Assembly (NCBI GenBank): GCA_025964295.1
Contig: JAOPZD010000656.1
Location: 1-5,607, forward strand
DNA from: Conexibacter sp.
GTDB taxonomy: Bacteria > Actinomycetota > Thermoleophilia > Solirubrobacterales > Solirubrobacteraceae
Direction: 5' to 3'
DNA: 5,607 nt
Each line of letters starts with the position of its first letter. The stretch's first letter is position 1. The position numbers and the translations under genes were made by a program. Under the pieces are notes generated by a model, which was not told where the DNA came from, made no database searches, and was given only the letters and a program-made list of their open reading frames with translations. Positions 1-5,541 of the stretch are shown in pieces.

Positions 1-531
1 GAGCGCGGCTGGCCGGACGTCACGATGGCCGCGGTCGCGCGCGCCGCCGGCGTGAGCCGCCAGACGCTCTACAAGCGCTTCGGCAGCCGCGCCGAGCTGG
101 CCCAGGCCTACGTCCTGCGCGAGGCCGCGCGGCTCGTCGCGCGCGTGGAGACCGCGATCACCGCCCACGTCGACGCGCCGCGCACCGCGGTCTCCGCCGC
201 GTTCGACGTGTTCTTCGCGGCGGCCGCCGACAACCCGCTGGTGCGCGCGATCACCACCGGCGGCGGCGGCGCCGACGAGCTGCTCGAGCTCGTCACCACG
301 CGCGGTGCGCCGGTCGTCGCGGCCGCCACCGGACGCCTCGCCGCGGTCATGCGCGAGAGCTGGCCGGGGCTCGCCGCGCACGACGCCGACCTGCTCGCCG
401 AGGTGGTCGTCCGCCTGGCGATCAGCGCCGCCGCGCTGCCCGGCGGCCGCGCCGCCCTCACCGGCGCGTCGATGGCCGAGGTGCTGGGGCCCTACGTCGA
501 TCACGCCCTGGGCGCGAAGATGGCGCCATGA
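1..531 (+). CDS. TetR-family transcriptional regulator (5' truncated by window edge)
   Basis: The frame is open from base 1, so the gene starts upstream. 176 residues are visible before the TGA at 529-531. The first 40 or so residues are a TetR-type helix-turn-helix: a 'W-P-D-V-T' lead-in, then 'AVARAAGVSRQTLYKRFGSR', where the G-V-S-x-x-T-L-Y-x-x-F pattern marks the recognition helix and the start of the next helix. An ATG at 25 lies inside the HTH and is not the true start. The rest is Ala/Leu/Val-rich helical sequence, as expected of the ligand-binding and dimerisation domain, with a Gly run at about residues 88-92. TetR proteins are dimeric DNA-binding repressors released by a small ligand. 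The ligand here cannot be read from sequence. The stop overlaps the ino1 start by 4 bp, so the two genes are probably one transcript, and control of ino1 or autoregulation is a reasonable inference. The promoter and operator lie outside the window. Confidence 0.93.
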   Translation, partial: ERGWPDVTMAAVARAAGVSRQTLYKRFGSRAELAQAYVLREAARLVARVETAITAHVDAPRTAVSAAFDVFFAAAADNPLVRAITTGGGGADELLELVTTRGAPVVAAATGRLAAVMRESWPGLAAHDADLLAEVVVRLAISAAALPGGRAALTGASMAEVLGPYVDHALGAKMAP

Positions 532-1412
532 CATCGGTGGCCATCGTCGGGGTCGGCAACTGCGCCTCGTCGCTCGTGCAGGGGTTGATCTACGACGACG
601 TCGAGGACGTGCGCGTGGTCGCGGCGTTCGACGTCGCGGAGGGCAAGGTCGGTCGCGACGTGGCCGAGGCGATCTGGGCGGCCCCGAACAACGCGCTGGC
701 GTTCAACCCGGACGTCGCGCCGCTGGGCGTGACGGTGCGCGACGGCGGTGCGGCGGCCGACGTGCTGCGCGCGAGCGGCACCGAGGTGGTGGTGTCGCTG
801 CTGCCCGCCGGCGCCCAGCGCGAGAGCGAGCACTACGCGGAGGCGGCGCTCGCCGCGGGCTGTGCCTACGTGAACTGCATGCCCGCCGTGCTCGCGCGGT
901 CCGCCGCCTGGTCGGCGCGGTTCGCCGCCGCCGGCCTGCCGCTGCTCGGCGACGACCTCAAGAGCGGCTTCGGCACGACGCTCATCCACCGCGCGATCCT
1001 CGACGCGCTGACCGCCGGCGGCGTCGAGATCACCTCGACCTTCCAGCTCAACGCCGCGGGCAACGAGGACTTCCGCGCGCTCCAGGACCCCGCGGCCCTG
1101 GCGACCAAGCAGGCGACGAAGACCGCGGGCCTCGGGGCCAGCGACGCGGCCGCCGCGCCGCCATCGCACGTCGGCACCGACCACATCGCGCACCTCGGCG
1201 ACCGCAAGACCGCCTTCATCCGCGTCGACGCCCGCGGCTACGGCGACACGCCGATCGAGATCGACGTGCGCATGTCGCTGGAGGACTCGCCCTCCGCGGC
1301 GCCGGCCATCCTCGCCGCGATCCGCGCCGCGGCCGGCGCGCTCGCCGACGGTCGTGGCGGCGCGCTGCACGCGGAGTCGGCGGGCGTGATGAAGGCGCCG
1401 CCCGACGCCTGA
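528..1412 (+). CDS. ino1: Inositol-3-phosphate synthase (myo-inositol-1-phosphate synthase), compact form
   Basis: 294 residues. This family converts D-glucose 6-phosphate to 1D-myo-inositol 3-phosphate with bound NAD+, the first step of inositol synthesis, in the cytosol. Visible marks are an N-terminal Rossmann motif 'VGVGNCASSL' (residues 7-16), the acidic residue ending beta-2 in 'AAFDV' (D35), 'PNN' (53-55), 'GDDLKSGFGTT' (141-151), 'LNAAGN' (174-179), a Lys pair K194/K198, 'DRK' (225-227), 'DSP' (253-255) and 'MKAPP' (288-292). The lysines fall where the family's catalytic lysines are expected, which is judged by pattern and not by alignment. The protein is shorter than mycobacterial Ino1 (about 360-370 residues from memory). 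The missing parts are a stretch after the first helix, a stretch before residue 85 and the C-terminal tail. The ATG overlaps the upstream TetR stop, and only a weak purine-rich stretch precedes it, so translational coupling is likely. A non-canonical or paralogous role is possible, but the core looks intact. Confidence 0.93.
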   Translation: MTSVAIVGVGNCASSLVQGLIYDDVEDVRVVAAFDVAEGKVGRDVAEAIWAAPNNALAFNPDVAPLGVTVRDGGAAADVLRASGTEVVVSLLPAGAQRESEHYAEAALAAGCAYVNCMPAVLARSAAWSARFAAAGLPLLGDDLKSGFGTTLIHRAILDALTAGGVEITSTFQLNAAGNEDFRALQDPAALATKQATKTAGLGASDAAAAPPSHVGTDHIAHLGDRKTAFIRVDARGYGDTPIEIDVRMSLEDSPSAAPAILAAIRAAAGALADGRGGALHAESAGVMKAPPDA

Positions 1413-1424
1413 TCGCCGGCCGCC

Positions 1425-4400
1425 TCAGCAGCAGTCGTCGTCGACCGCCTGGAGCATCGTCCGCAGCTCCTGGCCGGCCCAGCACTTCAGCGCCGAGGAC
1501 AGCGTCCGCTTCAGCGATCCGGTCAGGCACAGCTCGGCCACGGGCCGGTCGACGTCGTCGCTGCGGACGACGAGGTCGCAGCACGACCGGCCGTCGCAGC
1601 CGGGAGCGAAGTCGACGACGACGCCCAGGCAGGCGCCCGGCCGGACGGTCGCCGGGAACGGGCTGTTGACGAGGCGGAAGTGCCGGCAGGGCCGCTGGTG
1701 GTCGTGGTGGTGGCCGTCGTCGTCGCAGCAGCTGCAGCGGCAGCGCAGAACCGCGTCGGCGACGTGCAGGTCGCACGGCCCGGTGTTGCAGACCGCGATC
1801 GTGTGCTGGACGTGGTCGCCGAGCTCGACGGTGCCGAACGCCGGCGAGCCGGTGAGGACGATCGTGCCCGACGGCGCGACGCCGGAGACCGCCATCGTGC
1901 GGACGCCGGCGGGGTCGTCGCTGGTCACGGCGATCGTGGCCGACTTGGCGCCGAAGCTGGTCGGCGCGAAGCGGATCGGCAGCTCGACCGACGTGCCCGG
2001 CGCGATCGTCAGCGGGAACGTCTCGACGTCGGGGACCTCGAACTCCGGCGAGTCCGAGGCGATGGCGGTCACGGTGAGCGTGCAGCGGCCCGGGTTGCTG
2101 AGCAGCAGCGGCTCGTCGCGGTGGGCGTCGACGCAGACCCGGCCGAAGCTGCCGGCGTCGGCGATGCTCAGCGCCAGGCGCGGCGCGGGCGCCTCGCCGC
2201 GCAGGCGGATGACCTTGGGACCGGCGGGGTCGTCGCTGGCGATGGTGACCGAGCCCGAGCGCGCGCCCAGGGCCGCCGGGACGAAGCGCACCGGCAGCGC
2301 GATCGCGTCGCCGGCGCCCACCACGAGCGGGAACGCGTGGACCCCCGGCAGCGTGAACTCCGGCGAGGACGAGCTCAGGCCCGTGATCCGCAGGGCGCAC
2401 GGCCCGCGGTTGTCGACCACGAGGTCGCGCTCGGCGAACGTGCCCAGGCACGCCTGGCCCATGTCGCCGTCGCCGGGCACCACGACCTCGAGCGCAGGCG
2501 TGCCGCCGGTGCCCGTCGCGGTGAGGTCGACGACCGGCGCGCCGGGGTCGTTGCTGACGATCCGGATCGTCGCCGTCTCCGGCGTTCCGGGCGTGGTCGG
2601 CGTGAACGCGACGGTGAAGTCGACCTCCTCGCCGGCGCTGATGACCAGCGGCGTGCCCGGCGTCGCGGAGACGCTGACGCCGGCCGAGCCCATCAGGCGC
2701 CCGACGCTGTCGATGACGAGATCCTGGGCGCCGACGTTGAAGACCTGCAACAGCAGCGTCTGCGGTCCGCCGCAGACCGTGCCGAAGTCGAGGCCGTCCT
2801 CCAGGTTGACCGCGATCGTCGGGCCCTTGGCGGTCGTCAGCTCGAGCACGCCGCGCCCGTAGGTCGCGGCCCGCAGGATGCGCGACTCGGGGCGCAGGAC
2901 GAGGTCCGTCACCGGCGCGCGCGGGAAGTGCAGGTCGTCGAGGACGGTCCACGTCCCGCCGAGGTCGACCGAGCGCAGGACGCCGAGGTCGGAGCCGGCG
3001 TAGATCGTGGTCGGCTCGTGCGCGCCGTCGAGGGCGATCGCGCCGAACGGCACGTCCAGCGCGGGGGAGATGTCCTTCCACGCCGACCCGCCGATCGTCG
3101 TGCGGAAGACGTGGCCCCGCTGCCCCGGGCCGGCGCCGTCGAAGCCGCCGAGCACGGCATAGACGACGGTCGGGTCGACGGGATCGAAGACGGCGCGCAG
3201 CACCGGCCGCGACGGCAGGTTGCGCGTGATGTCGGTGAAGGTGACGCCGTTGGGCGGGCCGACCGTCGCGGCGAGGGCGTCGGCGGAGACCAGGACCCGG
3301 TTGCCCAGCGCGATGACCACGTTGTTGCCGTCGGCGCGCGCGACGTCGACGTTGCCGGCGCTCGCCACGGGCGTGATGGTCCGCCAGCTCGCGCCCCCGT
3401 CCTGGCTCTGCCAGAGGTTCTGGCTGCCGCAGACGTAGACGATGCCGCCCGTGCTCGGGTCCGTCGTGACCGGGGCGAGGTAGCAGCCGGCGTCCGACGT
3501 CGTCCCCCAGGGCGTGATCTCCGACCAGGTGCTGCCGTCGTCGGTGGAGCGGAACAGGCGCGTGCACGGCGCGGGCGACCAGAAGCCGCTGGTCGCGTAC
3601 AGCTGGCCGGCGATCGTGCCGTCGTAGGCGACGTCCCAGCCGTCGCCGCCGTTGGTGCCCAACCAGCCGAGGCCGGTGCCGCCGTGCGTCGTCTCGATCT
3701 CGTTGTCCTGCAGCGCGCCGACCGTCGCGCTCGCGGTGGCGTCGGGCCGGACGTCGATGTTGTAGAACAACCCGGTCTGCAGGCCGCCGGCGTTGATCGG
3801 CGTCCACGTCGCCCCGTCGTCGGTCGAGCGGAAGATGCCGCCGTCGTTGCCGCAGTAGACGATCGACCCCTGTGGCGCGGGGCGCCGGAAGAACCCCCAC
3901 GAGTGCGTGTCGGCGTGGAGCCCGCTGAGTCCCGTGAAGGACGCGCCCGCGTCGGTCGAGCGCGCCTGCCCGACGGTGCCGAAGTAGATGATGTCCCCGA
4001 CCCCGTCGCCGGGCGAGGCGGGGTCGACGGCCATGTGGAAGCTGTAGCCGCCCTGCGTCCGGGTCGGCATGCCGGTGGCCGCCCGCTGGGACCACGTGGC
4101 TCCCGCGTCGGTGCTCAGGAACAGCCCGACGGGATCGGCGGCGCCGCCGATGCCCTCGAGCGTGGCGTAGAGCACCTGCACGCCGCCCGGGTTGGGTGGC
4201 GACGCCGGCGGCGCCAGGTCGACGACGACCTTGCGAAAGCCGTTGGGCGCGGCCCCGACGGCGGCGGCGACCGCGGGCGTCGCGCCGGTGAGGACCTGGG
4301 TGAACGTCCGGGCGCCGTCGGTTGAGCGGACGACGCCGACGCCGTTGACGCCCGCGTAGAGGATGCGCGCGCCGGGCGGCGAGGACGTGTCGAGCACGAG

Positions 4401-4937
4401 CGAGCGCGTGTCGGCGGTCGCCCCGGTGGCCCGGCGCCAGTTCAGGCCGCCGTCGGTGGAGCGGAACACGCCGCTCGTCGAGCTGAGGTACAGCGTCTGG
4501 GAGTCCGCGGGGTCGACGATGATGACGTTGACCCACTGCCCGGTGAACTGGCTCGCGTTGCCGGTGTTCCCGACGGGATAGCCGGACCCGAGGCGCACGC
4601 AGCTCGCGCCGCCGTCGGTGGACTTGAACAGCCCGGCCTGCGTCTGGGGCGTGACGCGCGAGCTCGTGCCGACGTAGATGACGTCGGTGTCGTTGGGATC
4701 GACGGCCAGGGCCGCGGGCTCGCCGATGCCGAGCGAGATCTGGCGGTCGAAGAGCGGTGTCCAGGTGGCGCCGGCGTCGCCGGTGCGCCAGACGCCGCCG
4801 CCGGCCGTGCCCTGGTAGACGACGTTCGCGTCGGTGGGATGCACCGCGATGGCGCTGACCAGGCCGTTGTCCTGGATGGAGCCCTCCGACATCGGGCTCG
4901 GGCCGACGGGCGACCAGGTCGTTCCGACGAGCGTCAT
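1425..4937 (-). CDS. Asp-box beta-propeller protein with four choice-of-anchor D/ASH-type Ig-like repeats and a Cys/His-rich C-terminus
   Basis: 1170 residues from the ATG at 4937-4935. This start is chosen because a GGAGGG Shine-Dalgarno lies 6 nt upstream and the start overlaps the previous stop as ATGA. The frame stays open to an ATG at 5048, but that extension only shadows the upstream gene. Residues 1 to about 703 carry eleven Asp-box-like motifs (S/T-x-D-x-G-x-S/T-W), for example at 51-59, 159-167, 274-282, 370-378, 463-471, 510-518 and 655-663. They alternate with 'VDP...VIYVG'-type strands, as in GH74 xyloglucanase, sortilin and BNR propellers. The length would fit two tandem propellers. 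Residues about 706-1140 form four Ig-like repeats with 'FG' entry strands and 'S-D-D-P-A-G' exit turns. Repeat 4 contains a Cys/His/Asp-rich insertion (1066-1086), and the protein ends D-D-D-C-C. There is no signal peptide, terminal membrane helix or LPxTG motif. A binding or scaffold role at the cell surface is likely. Glycosidase activity cannot be claimed. It is the last gene of a three-gene operon. Confidence 0.93.
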   Translation of the reverse strand: MTLVGTTWSPVGPSPMSEGSIQDNGLVSAIAVHPTDANVVYQGTAGGGVWRTGDAGATWTPLFDRQISLGIGEPAALAVDPNDTDVIYVGTSSRVTPQTQAGLFKSTDGGASCVRLGSGYPVGNTGNASQFTGQWVNVIIVDPADSQTLYLSSTSGVFRSTDGGLNWRRATGATADTRSLVLDTSSPPGARILYAGVNGVGVVRSTDGARTFTQVLTGATPAVAAAVGAAPNGFRKVVVDLAPPASPPNPGGVQVLYATLEGIGGAADPVGLFLSTDAGATWSQRAATGMPTRTQGGYSFHMAVDPASPGDGVGDIIYFGTVGQARSTDAGASFTGLSGLHADTHSWGFFRRPAPQGSIVYCGNDGGIFRSTDDGATWTPINAGGLQTGLFYNIDVRPDATASATVGALQDNEIETTHGGTGLGWLGTNGGDGWDVAYDGTIAGQLYATSGFWSPAPCTRLFRSTDDGSTWSEITPWGTTSDAGCYLAPVTTDPSTGGIVYVCGSQNLWQSQDGGASWRTITPVASAGNVDVARADGNNVVIALGNRVLVSADALAATVGPPNGVTFTDITRNLPSRPVLRAVFDPVDPTVVYAVLGGFDGAGPGQRGHVFRTTIGGSAWKDISPALDVPFGAIALDGAHEPTTIYAGSDLGVLRSVDLGGTWTVLDDLHFPRAPVTDLVLRPESRILRAATYGRGVLELTTAKGPTIAVNLEDGLDFGTVCGGPQTLLLQVFNVGAQDLVIDSVGRLMGSAGVSVSATPGTPLVISAGEEVDFTVAFTPTTPGTPETATIRIVSNDPGAPVVDLTATGTGGTPALEVVVPGDGDMGQACLGTFAERDLVVDNRGPCALRITGLSSSSPEFTLPGVHAFPLVVGAGDAIALPVRFVPAALGARSGSVTIASDDPAGPKVIRLRGEAPAPRLALSIADAGSFGRVCVDAHRDEPLLLSNPGRCTLTVTAIASDSPEFEVPDVETFPLTIAPGTSVELPIRFAPTSFGAKSATIAVTSDDPAGVRTMAVSGVAPSGTIVLTGSPAFGTVELGDHVQHTIAVCNTGPCDLHVADAVLRCRCSCCDDDGHHHDHQRPCRHFRLVNSPFPATVRPGACLGVVVDFAPGCDGRSCCDLVVRSDDVDRPVAELCLTGSLKRTLSSALKCWAGQELRTMLQAVDDDCC
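1878..2495 (-). repeat. Tandem Ig-like repeats 2 and 3 of the propeller protein
   Basis: These encode residues about 815-914 and 918-1020 of the 1170-residue protein. The two repeats share a Cys pair with identical 17-residue spacing (C830/C847 and C935/C952), an 'SPEF' motif (858-861 and 963-966), 'FPL' (869-871 and 974-976), 'R-F-x-P' and 'SDDPAG' (901-906 and 1006-1011), all in register at an offset of 105. This indicates an internal duplication. Repeats 1 (about 706-810) and 4 (about 1023-1140) are more diverged relatives on either side. Confidence 0.8.
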
Positions 4938-5200
4938 GCGTCGCCCTCCGGGTCCTCCGCCGGCCGGTCCTCGGCGGGCGGCGGCGTCTCGGCGGGCGGC
5001 GTCGTCTCCGTGGGCGGGTTGCGCACCGCGCCGGGGAGCCGGTGCCACTGCTCCAGCGCGCGGTCATAGGCGTCCTGGCCGGGGTCGCTCGTCCCGCCCA
5101 GATGGCGCTCGACATAGGCGCGATGGACGATGTCCGGGTCGATCGGGGGCTTGCGCACCGGCTTGGGCGGGCGCTTCGGGCGCTTCTTGGGCTGCGGCAT
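4934..5200 (-). CDS. Small proline-rich, charge-polarised hypothetical protein
   Basis: 88 residues, not recognised. It starts at the ATG 5200-5198, with GAGGAG (5214-5209) 8 nt upstream. It has three parts. Residues 1-19 are a basic Lys/Arg/Pro segment (M-P-Q-P-K-K-R-P-K-R-P-P...). Residues about 20-60 are a possibly folded, helix-capable core with 'DPDIVHRAYVERHLGG' and 'AYDRALEQWHRLPGAVR'. Residues 61-88 are an acidic Pro/Thr/Glu-rich tail ending E-D-P-E-G-D-A. There is no membrane helix or signal peptide. The stop (4936-4934) overlaps the start of the 1170-residue propeller gene as ATGA, and the preceding membrane-protein gene ends 2 bp upstream, so it is translated from the middle of a tight operon. 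The opposite charges at the two ends suggest a flexible linker, adaptor or chaperone-like partner for its neighbours. That is inference only. The low-complexity ends could also be disordered cell-wall or nucleic-acid contacting segments. Confidence 0.8.
   Translation of the reverse strand: MPQPKKRPKRPPKPVRKPPIDPDIVHRAYVERHLGGTSDPGQDAYDRALEQWHRLPGAVRNPPTETTPPAETPPPAEDRPAEDPEGDA
4944..4949 (-). promoter_or_regulatory. Shine-Dalgarno deciding the ATG start at 4937
   Basis: The minus strand reads GGAGGG, 6 nt before the ATG at 4937, within the last codons of the proline-rich gene. It supports the 1170-residue start, which also forms an ATGA overlap, over the in-frame ATG at 5048. Confidence 0.7.
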
Positions 5201-5202
5201 GG

Positions 5203-5442
5203 CTAACGCTCCTCGCCGGCGGTGCGCAGCCACTCGGAGCGAGCGGCGACGCCGAGCGTGACCGTGGTCACGAGCAGGACCGCGACGATGGCCCACTCGA
5301 CGGCCCCGTCGTGGTGGTCGGGATCCAGGCCCGTCAGCGCCTCGATCCAGTCGGGCCACGCGAGCGTGAGCACCAGCAGGACGGCCGAGACGGAGGCCAG
5401 GGCCCCTTCGGTCTGCAGGCGGGTCGACATCCTGCCGCGCAC
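5203..5442 (-). CDS. Small membrane protein with two transmembrane segments
   Basis: 79 residues from GTG at 5442-5440, ending in TAG (5205-5203). The GTG start is preferred because a strong GAGGAGGTG Shine-Dalgarno sits 6 nt upstream. An ATG four codons later (5430-5428, 75 residues) would leave an 18-nt gap, and an ATG at 5535 would put the ribosome site inside the gene. Two hydrophobic stretches are visible, about residues 14-29 (Ala/Val/Leu-rich, ending in Trp) and about 47-66 (starting 'AVEWAIVAVLLV'). A short acidic loop separates them: 'PDWIEALTGLDPDHHD', with two Trp-flanked turns and a DPDHHD patch. Arg residues at both termini predict both ends cytoplasmic and the loop outside. No enzymatic motif is seen. 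It is the first gene of a three-gene operon and could anchor or help export the anchorless propeller protein, but this is inferred only from position. It might also be a general small hydrophobic protein of no related function. Confidence 0.83.
   Translation of the reverse strand: MRGRMSTRLQTEGALASVSAVLLVLTLAWPDWIEALTGLDPDHHDGAVEWAIVAVLLVTTVTLGVAARSEWLRTAGEER
5209..5214 (-). promoter_or_regulatory. Shine-Dalgarno deciding the ATG start at 5200
   Basis: The minus strand reads GAGGAG, 8 nt before the ATG at 5200. It lies inside the last codons (Glu-Glu-Arg) of the preceding membrane-protein gene. This supports the 88-residue start over the longer open frame reaching 5500, which would run antisense-shifted through the membrane-protein gene. 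Confidence 0.7.
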
Positions 5443-5446
5443 ACGG

Positions 5447-5455
5447 CACCTCCTC
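5447..5455 (-). promoter_or_regulatory. Strong Shine-Dalgarno deciding the GTG start at 5442
   Basis: On the minus strand the sequence reads GAGGAGGTG, close to a perfect anti-Shine-Dalgarno match. The AGGAGG core (5454-5449) ends 6 nt before the in-frame GTG at 5442 and 18 nt before the ATG at 5430. It therefore favours GTG as the start of the small membrane protein. Confidence 0.75.
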
Positions 5456-5470
5456 GGCTGGCGGAGCTCG

Positions 5471-5500
5471 ACAGTACCCGCGCCGACCACCGCGCCGCAA
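5471..5500 (-). promoter_or_regulatory. Candidate sigma70-type promoter of the three-gene operon
   Basis: The minus strand has TTGCGG (5500-5495) and TACTGT (5476-5471) separated by 18 bp. These are fair matches to the -35 and -10 consensus. The predicted transcription start near 5464 would give a 5' leader of about 20 nt ending in the strong Shine-Dalgarno and GTG at 5442. The motifs are short and chance occurrence is possible. Confidence 0.35.
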
Positions 5501-5522
5501 GGGCAGCGGCGGCGCTCGTCAT

Positions 5523-5541
5523 CGATCAGGGCCAATGATCG
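5523..5541. promoter_or_regulatory. Inverted repeat upstream of the operon promoter (possible operator)
   Basis: CGATCA, a 7-base spacer and TGATCG form a perfect 6-bp inverted repeat, with TTTTT following at 5542-5546. It lies in a locally AT-richer island and about 22 bp upstream of the candidate -35. It could be a binding site for a dimeric regulator. The stem plus T-run also resembles a weak + strand terminator, but no + strand gene ends nearby. Confidence 0.3.

Noticed and set aside
501..1370. 289-codon minus-strand frame and a 454-codon + frame (305-1669) overlapping tetR and ino1
   Set aside because: Both are low-complexity Arg/Ala/Gly shadows of the TetR and Ino1 frames, which have clear family motifs.
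1413..1424. Terminator between the convergent ino1 and propeller genes
   Set aside because: Only 12 bp separate the stops. GCCGGC and nearby GGCGCC are palindromic, but there is no T-run or convincing stem-loop, so no terminator is called.
1680..4325. 881-codon open frame on the + strand antisense to the propeller gene
   Set aside because: The product is Arg/Ala/Asp/Val-rich without recognisable motifs. Long antisense frames arise because stop codons are rare at this GC content. The true gene on the other strand explains the sequence.
3541..4630. Recurring short DNA repeat of the form GTCGGTGGAGCGG on the + strand
   Set aside because: These are the codons of the Asp-box motif (Arg-Ser-Thr-Asp) on the minus strand, at 3540, 3815, 4318 and 4452 or so. 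They reflect protein repeats and not a mobile or regulatory DNA element.
1216..5115. 1299-codon open frame on the minus strand overlapping the propeller gene
   Set aside because: Its translation is Arg/Pro/Ala low-complexity with no domains, as expected of a shifted frame in very GC-rich DNA. The frame at 1425-4937 carries regular Asp-box and Ig-repeat patterns and proper ribosome sites.
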